A model generated the notes under the pieces. That model ran no database searches and was not told the DNA's origin. It saw nothing but the letters and a program-made list of their open reading frames with translations. The translations under genes were made by a program, and so were the position numbers. Positions 25,503 to 34,111 of a DNA stretch of 64,000 nucleotides are shown here, one piece after another (the first letter of the stretch is position 1; every line of letters starts with the position of its first letter). The DNA is taken from NCBI RefSeq assembly GCF_023145115.1, contig NZ_JAGLEJ010000005.1, positions 83,708-147,707 on the forward strand. The letters are read 5' to 3'. The stretch comes from Algiphilus sp. Lineage in GTDB: Bacteria > Pseudomonadota > Gammaproteobacteria > Nevskiales > Nevskiaceae.

Positions 25503-28475
25503 ATGCAGACACACACCGCGACCGCCGAGAAGACCGCGTACCAGCCCACTGACGCGCCCGCCAGCAGCGCCCAGGTGCAGAGCACCGCGCCGGGCGGCAT
25601 GCGCGTCATCCGGCGCAACGGCAAGGTCACCGGCTTCGAGCCCGAGAAGATCAGCATCGCGGTGACCAAGGCGTTCCTCGCGGTCGAGGGTGGCTCGGCC
25701 GCGGCCAGCTCGCGCATCCGCGAGCGCGTCGCCGCCATCACCGAGCAGGTCCTCGCGGCGGTGACCCGCAACCAGCACGGCGGCGGCACCATCCACATCG
25801 AGGACATCCAGGACCAGGTCGAACTGGCCCTGATGCGCAACGGCGAGCACAAGATCGCGCGCTCCTACGTGCTCTATCGCGAGGCCCGCGCCCGCGAGCG
25901 CGCCGAGGCCGAGGCCGCCCAGCCGGCAGCCCCGAAGACCGAGCTGCGCATGACCCGCGACGACGGCTCGCTGGTGCCGGTGGACACCGCGCGCATGCGC
26001 ACGCTGGTGGTCGAGGCCTGCGAGGGCCTCACCGGCGTCAACGCCGAGGCCGTGCTCGATGCCGCCATGCGCGACATCTACGACGAGATTCCCGAGTCGC
26101 AGCTGGCCCAGGCGCTGGTCATGGCCGCGCGCACGCGCATCGAGGAAGAGCCCAACTACAGCTACGTGTCGGCCCGGCTGCTGCTCGACGCGCTGCGCCA
26201 CGAGGCGCTGACCTTCCTCGACGCCCCCGAGACCCGCCCCACCCACGAGGCGATGACCGGCCTGTACGCGGACTACTTCCGCAGCTACATCCACCGCGCC
26301 GCCGAGCTCGAGCTGGTCGACCCCAAGCTGTGCCTGTTCGACCTCGACCAGCTGGGCAAGGCGCTGCTGCCCGAGCGCGACCTGCAGTTCGACTACCTGG
26401 GCCTGCAGACCCTCTACGACCGCTACTTCATCCACAAGGACAAGGTCCGCTTCGAGCTGCCGCAGGCCTTCTTCATGCGCGTGGCGATGGGCCTGGCGAT
26501 CAACGAGATCGAGCGCGAGGCGCGCGCCATCGAGTTCTACAAGCTGCTGTCGTCCTTCGACTTCATGAGCAGCACGCCGACGCTGTTCAACAGCGGCACC
26601 CTGCGCCCGCAGCTGTCCAGCTGCTACCTGACCAACGTGCCCGACGACCTCGACGGCATCTTCGGCGCCATCAAGGACAACGCGCTGCTCTCCAAGTTTG
26701 CCGGCGGCCTGGGCAACGACTGGACGCAGGTGCGCGGCATGGGCGCCTACATCAAGGGCACCAACGGCCGCTCCAACGGCGTCGTGCCCTTCCTCAAGGT
26801 GGCCAACGACACCGCCGTGGCGGTCAACCAGGGCGGCAAGCGCAAGGGCGCGGTGTGCGCCTACCTGGAGACCTGGCATCGCGACATCGAGGAGTTCGTC
26901 GACCTGCGCAAGAACACCGGTGACGACCGCCGGCGTACGCACGACATGAACACCGCCAACTGGGTGCCGGACCTGTTCATGAAGCGCGTCATGGAAGAGG
27001 GCCAGTGGACGCTGTTCTCGCCCGAGGACGTGCCGGACCTGCACGACCTCACCGGCACCGCCTTCGAGGAGCGCTACGCCGCCTACGAGCGCGAGGCCGA
27101 CGAGGGCCGCATCACCAACTTCAAGCGCCTGCCCGCCGTGCAGCTGTGGCGCAAGATGCTGTCGATGCTGTTCGAGACCGGCCACCCCTGGGTGACCTTC
27201 AAGGACCCGTGCAACCTGCGCAGCCCGCAGCAGCACACAGGCGTGGTCCACAGCTCCAACCTGTGCACCGAGATCACCCTCAACACCAAGGCCGGCCACG
27301 AGATCGCGGTCTGCAACCTGGGCAGCGTCAACCTGCCGGCGCACATCAGCGAGGACGGCCAGCTCGACCGCGCCAAGCTCGAGGCCACCGTCAACACCGC
27401 CATGCGCATGCTCGACAACGTCATCGAGTACAACTACTACTCGGTGCCGACGGCGCGCAATTCCAACCTGCGCCACCGTCCGGTGGGCATGGGCGTGATG
27501 GGCTTCCAGGACGCCCTCTATAAGTTGCGCCTGCCCTACGACAGCGAGGAGGCCATCACCTTCGCCGACCGCTCGATGGAGGCCGTCAGCTACTACGCCA
27601 TCAAGGCCAGCACCGACCTCGCCGAGGAACGCGGCAAGTACCAGAGCTTCGAGGGCTCGCTGTGGAGCCAGGGCATCCTGCCCATCGACTCCATCCGCAT
27701 CCTCGCCGAGTCGCGCGGCGAATACCTGCAGCAGGACGCCACCGTGTCCGGCGACTACGACTGGGACGACCTGCGCGACCGCGTGCAGACCGTGGGCATG
27801 CGCAACTCCAACTGCATGGCTATCGCGCCCACCGCCACCATCGCCAACATCACCGGCGTCAGCCAGTCGATCGAGCCGACGTACCAGAACCTCTTCGTCA
27901 AGTCGAACCTCTCGGGCGACTTCACGGTGGTCAACACCTACCTGGTCGAGGACCTCAAGAAGCTGGAGCTGTGGGACGAGGTCATGGTCCACGACCTGAA
28001 GTACTTCGACGGCAGCGTGCAGGCCATCGACCGCGTGCCGGACGAGCTCAAGGCGGTCTACAAGTGCGCCTTCGAGATCGACCCCAAGAAGCTGGTCGAC
28101 GCCGGCAGCCGCCGCCAGAAGTGGATCGACCAGTCGCAGAGCCTGAACCTCTACATGTCCGAGCCGAATGGCCGGAAGCTGGACGAGCTCTACAAGCACG
28201 CCTGGACCTCGGGCCTGAAGACCACCTACTACCTGCGCACCATGGGCGCCACCCACGCCGAGAAGACCACCATCAGCGACAGCCGCCTGAACAAGGTCGC
28301 CGGGTCCGGTCAGGCCTCCGGCGGCGGTGCCAGCACCACCGGCGTCACCGGCAGCGGCGAATCCAGCCGCCCGCCCTCCACGCCGACCGCCTCCGCCGCC
28401 ACCAACGGCAACGGCAGCGGCCAGATGCCGCAGGCCTGCTCGATCCTCGATCCCGACTGCGAGGCCTGCCAGTAA
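25503..28475 (+). CDS. nrdA: Class Ia ribonucleoside-diphosphate reductase, alpha subunit
   Basis: The catalytic subunit that reduces ribonucleoside diphosphates to deoxy forms, with NrdB supplying the radical. The 990-residue chain carries two ATP-cone segments: RVIRRNGKVTGFEPEKISIAV (about residue 35) and a second starting ELRMTRDDG (about residue 150), as in Pseudomonas NrdA. Active-site elements are QLSSCYLTNV, NLCTEITLNT (Cys and Glu) and AVCNLGSVNL. The radical-transfer pair is TTYYLRTMG, and the C-terminal redox pair is CEAC two residues from the end. The ATG at 25503 follows GGGGAGG. A low-complexity Gly/Ser/Thr linker precedes the tail. Confidence 0.98.
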   Translation: MQTHTATAEKTAYQPTDAPASSAQVQSTAPGGMRVIRRNGKVTGFEPEKISIAVTKAFLAVEGGSAAASSRIRERVAAITEQVLAAVTRNQHGGGTIHIEDIQDQVELALMRNGEHKIARSYVLYREARARERAEAEAAQPAAPKTELRMTRDDGSLVPVDTARMRTLVVEACEGLTGVNAEAVLDAAMRDIYDEIPESQLAQALVMAARTRIEEEPNYSYVSARLLLDALRHEALTFLDAPETRPTHEAMTGLYADYFRSYIHRAAELELVDPKLCLFDLDQLGKALLPERDLQFDYLGLQTLYDRYFIHKDKVRFELPQAFFMRVAMGLAINEIEREARAIEFYKLLSSFDFMSSTPTLFNSGTLRPQLSSCYLTNVPDDLDGIFGAIKDNALLSKFAGGLGNDWTQVRGMGAYIKGTNGRSNGVVPFLKVANDTAVAVNQGGKRKGAVCAYLETWHRDIEEFVDLRKNTGDDRRRTHDMNTANWVPDLFMKRVMEEGQWTLFSPEDVPDLHDLTGTAFEERYAAYEREADEGRITNFKRLPAVQLWRKMLSMLFETGHPWVTFKDPCNLRSPQQHTGVVHSSNLCTEITLNTKAGHEIAVCNLGSVNLPAHISEDGQLDRAKLEATVNTAMRMLDNVIEYNYYSVPTARNSNLRHRPVGMGVMGFQDALYKLRLPYDSEEAITFADRSMEAVSYYAIKASTDLAEERGKYQSFEGSLWSQGILPIDSIRILAESRGEYLQQDATVSGDYDWDDLRDRVQTVGMRNSNCMAIAPTATIANITGVSQSIEPTYQNLFVKSNLSGDFTVVNTYLVEDLKKLELWDEVMVHDLKYFDGSVQAIDRVPDELKAVYKCAFEIDPKKLVDAGSRRQKWIDQSQSLNLYMSEPNGRKLDELYKHAWTSGLKTTYYLRTMGATHAEKTTISDSRLNKVAGSGQASGGGASTTGVTGSGESSRPPSTPTASAATNGNGSGQMPQACSILDPDCEACQ

Positions 28476-28534
28476 GGCAGGCCCCGCCACCGCATTCCGC
28501 CCCGCCGCGAACCGCAATACCAGGAGTCCGCACC

Positions 28535-29713
28535 ATGCTCGAATGGGACACCCCGACCACCCCGCAGCAGCCGCGTCCAGGCCTGCAGACCGTCAAGCCC
28601 GACAACGTCACGCACCCGCCGGTCGACCCCGGCGCGGGTGCGGCCGCGGCCGAGCAGGCCGGCGCCACCGGGCTCGAGAACCTGGAGATGGGCGCCTCGC
28701 GCATCCAGGTCGACGACAAGAAGATCATCAACTGCAAGGCCGACCTCAACCAGCTCGTGCCCTTCAAGTACACCTGGGCCTGGGAGAAGTACCTCAGCGC
28801 CTGCAACAACCACTGGATGCCGCAGGAAATCTCCATGGCCGCGGACATCGCGCTGTGGCAGGATCCGAACGGCCTGACGGATGACGAGCGCACCATCATC
28901 AAGCGCTCGCTGGGCTTCTTCTCCACCGCCGACAGCCTCGTCGCCAACAACCTGGTGCTGGCCGTCTATCGCCACCTGACCAACCCCGAGTGCCGCCAGT
29001 ACCTGCTGCGCCAGGCCTTCGAGGAAGCGCTGCACACGCACGCCTACCAGTACTGCATCGAGAGCCTGGACCTCGACGAGGCCGAGGTCTTCAACATGTA
29101 CCGCGAGATCCCCAGCATCCACGACAAGGCGGCGTGGTCCCTGCCCTACACGCAGTCCCTGGCCGATCCCAACTTCAAGACCGGCACCCCCGAGGACGAC
29201 CAGCGCTTCCTGCGCGACATGATCGCCTTCTACGTCGTCTTTGAAGGCATCTTCTTCTACGTCGGCTTCGTGCAGCTACTGAGCTTCGGCCGCCGCAACA
29301 AGATGGTGGGCACCGCCGAACAGATCCAGTACATCATGCGCGACGAGTCGATGCACATGAACTTCGGCATCGACGTCATCAACCAGATCAAGTACGAGAA
29401 CCCGCACCTCTGGACCGAGCAGTTCCAGGAGGAAATCGCCGCCATGCTGCAGGAGGCGACCGAGCTGGAGATCAAGTACGCCCACGACACCATGCCGCGC
29501 GGCGTCCTCGGCCTGAACGCCAGCCAGTTCAACGAATACCTCAAGTTCATCTGCAACCGCCGCTGCAGCCAGATCGGCATCAAGCAGCTGTACCCCGGCG
29601 CCACCAACCCCTTCCCCTGGATGAGCGAGGCCATGGACCTCAAGAAGGAGAAGAACTTCTTCGAGACCCGGGTGACCGAGTATCAGACCGGTGGGGCGTT
29701 GAGTTGGGATTAA
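28535..29713 (+). CDS. nrdB: Class Ia ribonucleoside-diphosphate reductase, beta subunit
   Basis: The radical-generating subunit with a diiron-tyrosyl site. The 392-residue chain contains EEALHTHAYQYC, in which the Glu, His and Tyr match iron ligands 115/118 and radical Tyr 122 of the E. coli enzyme, and later FEGIFFYVGF and RDESMHMNFG with further iron ligands. The conserved C-terminal tail is RVTEYQTGGALSWD. The start at 28535 follows CAGGAG. It lies 59 bases after nrdA, in one operon. An 8-bp repeat, GCGTTGAG and CTCAACGC (29696-29725), spans the stop codon. The AT-rich retron begins directly after. Confidence 0.97.
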   Translation: MLEWDTPTTPQQPRPGLQTVKPDNVTHPPVDPGAGAAAAEQAGATGLENLEMGASRIQVDDKKIINCKADLNQLVPFKYTWAWEKYLSACNNHWMPQEISMAADIALWQDPNGLTDDERTIIKRSLGFFSTADSLVANNLVLAVYRHLTNPECRQYLLRQAFEEALHTHAYQYCIESLDLDEAEVFNMYREIPSIHDKAAWSLPYTQSLADPNFKTGTPEDDQRFLRDMIAFYVVFEGIFFYVGFVQLLSFGRRNKMVGTAEQIQYIMRDESMHMNFGIDVINQIKYENPHLWTEQFQEEIAAMLQEATELEIKYAHDTMPRGVLGLNASQFNEYLKFICNRRCSQIGIKQLYPGATNPFPWMSEAMDLKKEKNFFETRVTEYQTGGALSWD

Positions 29714-29734
29714 TGCGCTCAACGCAACTACCCA

Positions 29735-29763
29735 TTGACAATAACGGATGACCTGATTAACTT
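29735..29763 (+). promoter_or_regulatory. Predicted retron promoter
   Basis: TTGACA (29735-29740) and TAACTT (29758-29763) are 17 bases apart. A start six or seven bases past the -10 falls at 29769-29771, exactly where the a1 repeat of the retron RNA begins. That coincidence supports both the promoter and the RNA boundary. Confidence 0.65.
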
Positions 29764-29769
29764 CATCAT

Positions 29770-29914
29770 AAGCTTGCGGGCAGAATTGTTGTCGCGCATC
29801 GCGATATAGCTTCCAATGCGAGGTGGCGATATGTGCCGCCTTTCAATGACAATCTTCTTTCGGTTAGCCTGAATATTTGCTCGGGCTCCCCGGCGTAGGA
29901 GTGCCCGCAAGCTT
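29770..29914 (+). ncRNA. Retron msr-msd RNA (Ec67-like)
   Basis: The a1 repeat AAGCTTGCGGGCA (29770-29782) and a2 repeat TGCCCGCAAGCTT (29902-29914) are perfect 13-bp complements that enclose the RNA. After a1 comes GAATTGTTG, then hairpin TCGCG-CAT-CGCGA (29792-29804), then hairpin AGGTGGC and GCCGCCT (29821-29841, one wobble). These make up the msr. The msd part has a stem AGCCTGA and TCGGGCT (29866-29887) with an 8-base loop. The order of a1, two short msr hairpins, one msd hairpin and a2 just before the reverse transcriptase matches retron Ec67. The G after a1 is the likely branch-point candidate. Exact ends are inferred. Confidence 0.88.
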
Positions 29915-29918
29915 TTTT

Positions 29919-31628
29919 ATGAGCCCAAAGTCGCGCCCCTTAGCTGCCCTCAAAAGGGCCAAGTCCCTAAGGGAACTTGCTCCTATTATTGGCGTTGCCC
30001 CACGGCAACTGTCATATCTTCTGTACATACTCCCTAACGAGCGAAAGTACACCACTTTCTCCGTCCCAAAGCGCGACGGCACACCTCGGCAAATATCTGC
30101 ACCCGAGCAGCGCCTAAAAAACCTCCAGGCGCGTACCGCAACGCTATTAACAAGTTGCGAGTTAGAGCTCACTCAAGAGCGTCCATCTACACCGGTATCC
30201 CACGCTTTTCGCGAACAGCGGTCCATCATCACCAATGCGACCCCGCATAAAGGGAAGAGGTATGTATTAAACTGTGATATCGCAGATTTTTTTGGGTCCA
30301 TAAACTTTGGACGCGTCCGCGGCTTTTTTATCCACGACAAGAACTACAACCTGTTCCCCGCGGTGGCGACCGTACTAGCGCAAATTGCATGTCACAACAA
30401 CAGCCTCCCTCAAGGAAGCCCATGCTCTCCACTTATATCTGACTTAATAGCATCAATCTTAGACCGTCGCCTAGTGGGGCTCGCAAAGCGGTACTCCCTC
30501 ACATACTCCCGCTACGCGGACGATCTCACTTTTTCGACCAATCTAAAGATATTCCCCACAGACATCGCTTCGCTCAACGACGACGGATCTTGTAATGTCG
30601 GCACCTCTCTCACCTCGGAGATAAAACGTTCTGGCTTTACGCTCAAAGAATCGAAAACCCGCCTACAGTACAGGTCAATAAGGCAAACGGTCACTGGCCT
30701 CACAGTAAACAGCAAAGTAAACATTCAAGCCAATCGATACAGGCAACTAAGGGCACAGTGCAACAAACTTTTTCGAGACGGCGAATACATCCTTGATCCA
30801 GCATTGAACAGCGCTGCGACTCGAAACTTAGCCCCACTTAGCGGCCAATTTAGCCATATTGCCAACATAAAAGAACACGCATCCAGGGGGAACGCGCCGT
30901 CTAGCTCATCTCGCACTGGGTTCGATGCCTTGTACGCACAGTTCTTAGCGTACAAGCTCTTCTTTCTAGCTGATAAACCAACAATTGTTCCCGAAGGAAA
31001 AACAGATCCAATATATCTTCGTTGCGCCATAAACCAACTGGAGCCGTCTGACTTAGTAACTAAAGATGCATCCGGGAAGGTTGGATACGAAGTGCGATTC
31101 CTCAAGCCCAACCGCACTAACATGAAATACTTAGGGCTTTTAAATGGAACTGGCAGCCTTAGCTACTTCCTTAACAAAGGAAAGGGCAGTTACTGGAAAT
31201 GCATTCAAAAATTCCATGGGGACGGATGCAAGAATCCAGTCATAATTCTTGTTGACAACGACCAAGGGGCGTCGAAAAAGTTATTCAAGAATGCATCAGA
31301 TACTTCCGGGAAGAATATTTCTCTTAGAACGAGTGAGCCTTTCTATCACATCCACTCGAATGTGTACTTAGTAAAAACCCCAGAGCACGATAATGGAGAG
31401 GAAACATGCATTGAAGACCTACTCCCTTCCAAGCTCCTTGAGCGGAAGCTCAGCGGAAAATCGTTTAACCCATCAAACGACAAAATCAACACCAACACGG
31501 AGTTTGGCAAAAGCGTATTCGCTGAGAAAATCGTCCGGCCCGACTTCGCAGCAATCGATTTTACGGGATTCATCCCGCTTTTGGATAGGATTCGAGCAGT
31601 GATAAAGTATCATAATGGCTCAGGATGA
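29919..31628 (+). CDS. Retron reverse transcriptase fused to TOPRIM domain (Ec67-like)
   Basis: A 569-residue protein that should copy the msd into msDNA. The RT half has FSVPKRDGTPRQISAP, LNCDIADFFGSINFGRVRGFF, LPQGSPCSPLISDLIAS, the catalytic YADD at 199-202 and the retron region Y motif VTGLTVN at 258. The C-terminal half is a TOPRIM nuclease-like domain with EGKTD (359-363) and VDNDQG (Asp 446, Asp 448). This RT-TOPRIM order is that of retron Ec67, whose enzyme is of similar length. The ATG at 29919 sits four bases after a2; the nearest GGAG is 17 bases away, so translation may depend on RNA folding. Base composition is much AT-richer than the host, showing acquisition by transfer. Confidence 0.95.
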   Translation: MSPKSRPLAALKRAKSLRELAPIIGVAPRQLSYLLYILPNERKYTTFSVPKRDGTPRQISAPEQRLKNLQARTATLLTSCELELTQERPSTPVSHAFREQRSIITNATPHKGKRYVLNCDIADFFGSINFGRVRGFFIHDKNYNLFPAVATVLAQIACHNNSLPQGSPCSPLISDLIASILDRRLVGLAKRYSLTYSRYADDLTFSTNLKIFPTDIASLNDDGSCNVGTSLTSEIKRSGFTLKESKTRLQYRSIRQTVTGLTVNSKVNIQANRYRQLRAQCNKLFRDGEYILDPALNSAATRNLAPLSGQFSHIANIKEHASRGNAPSSSSRTGFDALYAQFLAYKLFFLADKPTIVPEGKTDPIYLRCAINQLEPSDLVTKDASGKVGYEVRFLKPNRTNMKYLGLLNGTGSLSYFLNKGKGSYWKCIQKFHGDGCKNPVIILVDNDQGASKKLFKNASDTSGKNISLRTSEPFYHIHSNVYLVKTPEHDNGEETCIEDLLPSKLLERKLSGKSFNPSNDKINTNTEFGKSVFAEKIVRPDFAAIDFTGFIPLLDRIRAVIKYHNGSG

Positions 31629-31736
31629 CAGGTTAAGCATTTCTGGAGTTACGGTGACAGGCACGAAATGAGTAATTGTAGTGCAATAGGCGTCAGACCA
31701 CGGTTTTCGTTAGTGCCGCCGCCCCAAGCTCGCGCC

Positions 31737-32588
31737 TCAGAATCTCGCGAGATAGCTCACCGGATCCAATTGGCAACGATCTTCCAGACGTCCCGGCAAA
31801 TCGAATAGCTGCGGGCGCCGACGGAAGGCGAAGACCCGATACAAGTGGAAGGCGTCCGCCTCCTGTCGAGATAAGGCCAGCTCATTGCGACTAAGGAAGA
31901 ACGGCGTCTCCTTGGCGAAGGCGGTGGTCTTGACCTCGATAAGCCGCTCCCGTCCATCGAGATCGAAGGACAGCACGTCGTAGCCGAGGCCATCACCTCG
32001 CGTTGCGGCCACATGCTCTACCCGTTCGCTCAGGCGCCGCTTGCCTGCACGATGCAGGCGATGATGCTCGTAACTGACCACCAACTCTTCACCGGCCTTG
32101 CCAAGTGAGCGATTGCTGGCTTCCAGCGCCAGATAGTCCCGCTTCACCGCCTGTCTGCGCCCCGCATACTCCGGCGGCTGCTCGCGCACACCCATCTCCG
32201 TGGACTCCGGCGCATCAGCCAGCAAGGATTTGAAGTCCGGTTCCAGAGGCTTGATCGCGGGTTGCTTCGCGGCAGCCTCGGCGGATGCATCCAGATCGCG
32301 GTCCATCGCCAAGCGCTCGGCCACGACGTCGAAAAGAAGGCGCTGGTAGTTCGAGAGCGGCTTGTAGCCTGGCACGTAAGGGCAACCAAGCTCGAGCATG
32401 ACGGCGCTGATGTTCTGGTGCTTGCGCTCGATCGACCCATCCGAGCGGCCCTGGAGCAGCCCTTTCAGGCGCTGGCGGTGCTGCGCCTTCACGTAGTGCT
32501 GGCTGGAAAGCTCCAGCGTCAGCATATGGAGATAGTCGGCGACGACCGCTTCGACTTCCTCCCGGGTCCATGGCGAGACTTCCGCCAT
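31737..32588 (-). CDS. DUF3883 (NOV-type) domain protein
   Basis: A 283-residue protein. The N-terminal half is helical (TREEVEAVVADYLHMLTLEL, KHQNISAVMLELGCPYVPGYKP). The C-terminal part from about residue 170 is a DUF3883 domain: GKAGEELVVSYEHHRL, GLGYDVLSFDLDGRERLIEVKTTAF, FFLSRNELALS and FHLYRVFAF. The E at GEE, the D at GYDV and the EVK form a PD-(D/E)XK-like nuclease core. DUF3883 occurs in many restriction and defence loci. It converges on the retron across 108 bases and follows the Mrr-like gene by 62 bases on the same strand. Its ribosome site is poor. The exact activity is unknown. Confidence 0.82.
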   Translation of the reverse strand: MAEVSPWTREEVEAVVADYLHMLTLELSSQHYVKAQHRQRLKGLLQGRSDGSIERKHQNISAVMLELGCPYVPGYKPLSNYQRLLFDVVAERLAMDRDLDASAEAAAKQPAIKPLEPDFKSLLADAPESTEMGVREQPPEYAGRRQAVKRDYLALEASNRSLGKAGEELVVSYEHHRLHRAGKRRLSERVEHVAATRGDGLGYDVLSFDLDGRERLIEVKTTAFAKETPFFLSRNELALSRQEADAFHLYRVFAFRRRPQLFDLPGRLEDRCQLDPVSYLARF

Positions 32589-32650
32589 CCCTTAACGAAC
32601 CGCCATAACCGTGGCGTGCGCGGGGGCGCAGAGGTACTTCTCGCAAATGT

Positions 32651-33487
32651 TCATGCCTGTGCGGCCTTCAAGGTCTGCTTACAGGCAGGGTACTTGCTGC
32701 ATCCGTAGAAGGTGCTGCCTGCATTGGCGCCACGCTTCGCCGTGCGCAGAACCATCGCCGCGCCACAACGCGGACAGTCGGGCGAAGACTTCACTTCGGC
32801 GGAGGCTGCCGCCTCGCGTCGCGGCTGCTCCGGGGCTCGCACCAACATGTCGCGCGCGTTCAAGAGCGTGATATTGCGGCCCTCGGCAAACTCATGCGCC
32901 GCGCGGGTGAACTCGCCCACGCCCACGACGAACCCACCGACAGCACCATATGCGGCCATGACTCCGAACAACTCGCGAACAACGCCAACACCGATCTTGC
33001 TCGCGCGCCACTGCTTGCACTGCACGAGAAAGCTCTCGCCATTGCGTTTCAAGATCAGGTCAACGCCGCCGTCCGCACCGTTGGCGGTTGCCTTGACTGC
33101 GTATCCGTCACGTTCGAAACCGGCGCGAACGAGCTGCTCGAACTCCTTCCAGCTGATATCCAGCAATCCGGCAGCGCCGGAGCGGGTTTCCGCCTCCGAG
33201 AGCAGCGTCCGGCGACGCCGCATAGCCAGCCAAGACACCAGCGCTGCAATCCCCAGGACCACAGGCGCGATGTATTGGAGAAACATGCCCACCGTTACCG
33301 CGACCTGACTCGCAACGACCGCTCCCAGGCCATCGAGATCGTCAGCCTTCGGCACGGGAATACGAGCCATAGCAGCGAAGGCGAGATAGGCTGCAGGGAT
33401 CAAAGCGACGGAAAGCCACCACGGCAGCTGCGCGAGAAGGCCAATCCACTCGTCAAGCTCTGATCTTCTTCTGCGACGCTGCACCAT
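32651..33487 (-). CDS. Membrane-anchored Mrr-type restriction endonuclease with zinc ribbon
   Basis: A 278-residue protein. Two membrane helices lie near the N-terminus (LAQLPWWLSVALIPAAYLAF and VTVGMFLQYIAPVVLGIAAL). An Mrr-type nuclease domain follows, with SWKEFEQLVRAGFERDGY, GADGGVDLILKRNGESFLVQCKQW (the D and QxK catalytic pattern) and a helix that begins VGVVRELFGVM. The C-terminus is a topoisomerase-type zinc ribbon with CPRCG and FYGCSKYPACK. Membrane Mrr proteins are thought to act on incoming or damaged DNA. The ATG at 33487 is followed by a basic run; a GTG at 33535 is an alternative. With DUF3883 and the retron it forms a probable defence cluster. Confidence 0.85.
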   Translation of the reverse strand: MVQRRRRRSELDEWIGLLAQLPWWLSVALIPAAYLAFAAMARIPVPKADDLDGLGAVVASQVAVTVGMFLQYIAPVVLGIAALVSWLAMRRRRTLLSEAETRSGAAGLLDISWKEFEQLVRAGFERDGYAVKATANGADGGVDLILKRNGESFLVQCKQWRASKIGVGVVRELFGVMAAYGAVGGFVVGVGEFTRAAHEFAEGRNITLLNARDMLVRAPEQPRREAAASAEVKSSPDCPRCGAAMVLRTAKRGANAGSTFYGCSKYPACKQTLKAAQA

Positions 33488-33649
33488 GCGCGCTTCACCG
33501 GAGAGCCATCTCCCCTTTCTTACCACAAGAAGCACACCCCGGAAATCAGCCGAAAGTAGTTGCCGTTGAGCGCCCGAGCGTTCCAGCCTGGTCAGAGTCC
33601 GACGCGCTTATGCAGGCCACTCTCGAATTGAGCGAGTACGACCGGAACT

Positions 33650-34111
33650 TCAGTCGTTGACGCACTGATAGACGTTGTACTCCACGCTTGGCCCCGCAAC
33701 CACGCGCCCTTCACTGACGCACTGGATCCTGTTGATCCACTGATAGCGCGCGTCGCCGGTCTCAAAGCGCGGAGCCGTGAAGAAGTTCTGGTCGCCGTAT
33801 TGGGTGGACGTGTCGCCGCCACCGAGTGCCGCCATGACGCCGTCGGTGAGCTGGATGATGCCGCTGTACTGCATGTAGATGTGTGCGCCGTCGTCGGTGA
33901 GCAGGGTGCCCCGCACGTCCAGCCGGCCGTAACCGTCGGCATGGGCCAGCAGCCAATCGCCGCCGCAGGTCAGGAATGCTCCCTTGAAACGGGCACCTTC
34001 GAACCAGCCACCCGTGACTTCGACGATCATGCGGTTTCCGAATGGTCCCTCACCTACGGGTTGTGGGACTCTGAGGTCGGCGTGATAGGTCATCAACTTC
34101 TCGAGCTTCAT
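33650..34111 (-). CDS. DUF3237 family protein
   Basis: A 153-residue beta-rich protein matching DUF3237. Visible segments are MTYHADLRVPQPVGEGPFGNRMIVEVTGG, FKGAFLTCGGDWLLAHADGYGRLDVRGTLLTDDGAHIYMQYSG and a late FETGDARYQWINRIQCVSEGRV. Family members are small calycin-like barrels often encoded near aromatic or steroid catabolism genes, but the reaction is not established. The ATG at 34111 follows AGGAG at a seven-base distance. The gene marks the return to ordinary GC-rich host sequence after the defence cluster. Confidence 0.85.
   Translation of the reverse strand: MKLEKLMTYHADLRVPQPVGEGPFGNRMIVEVTGGWFEGARFKGAFLTCGGDWLLAHADGYGRLDVRGTLLTDDGAHIYMQYSGIIQLTDGVMAALGGGDTSTQYGDQNFFTAPRFETGDARYQWINRIQCVSEGRVVAGPSVEYNVYQCVND

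Noticed and set aside
25401..28517. Minus-strand open frame of over 1000 codons opposite nrdA
   Set aside because: It is a mirror of the highly biased nrdA codons in a GC-rich genome. The predicted protein is low complexity with no domain, and nrdA is certain.
29877..29918. TTG at 29877 as start of the reverse transcriptase
   Set aside because: It lies inside the msd hairpin before the a2 repeat. The ATG at 29919 gives the normal RT N-terminus and leaves the RNA intact.
29714..33649. Attachment sites or an integrase bounding the defence island
   Set aside because: No integrase or transposase gene and no clear direct repeats were found at the edges, and no tRNA gene is adjacent.
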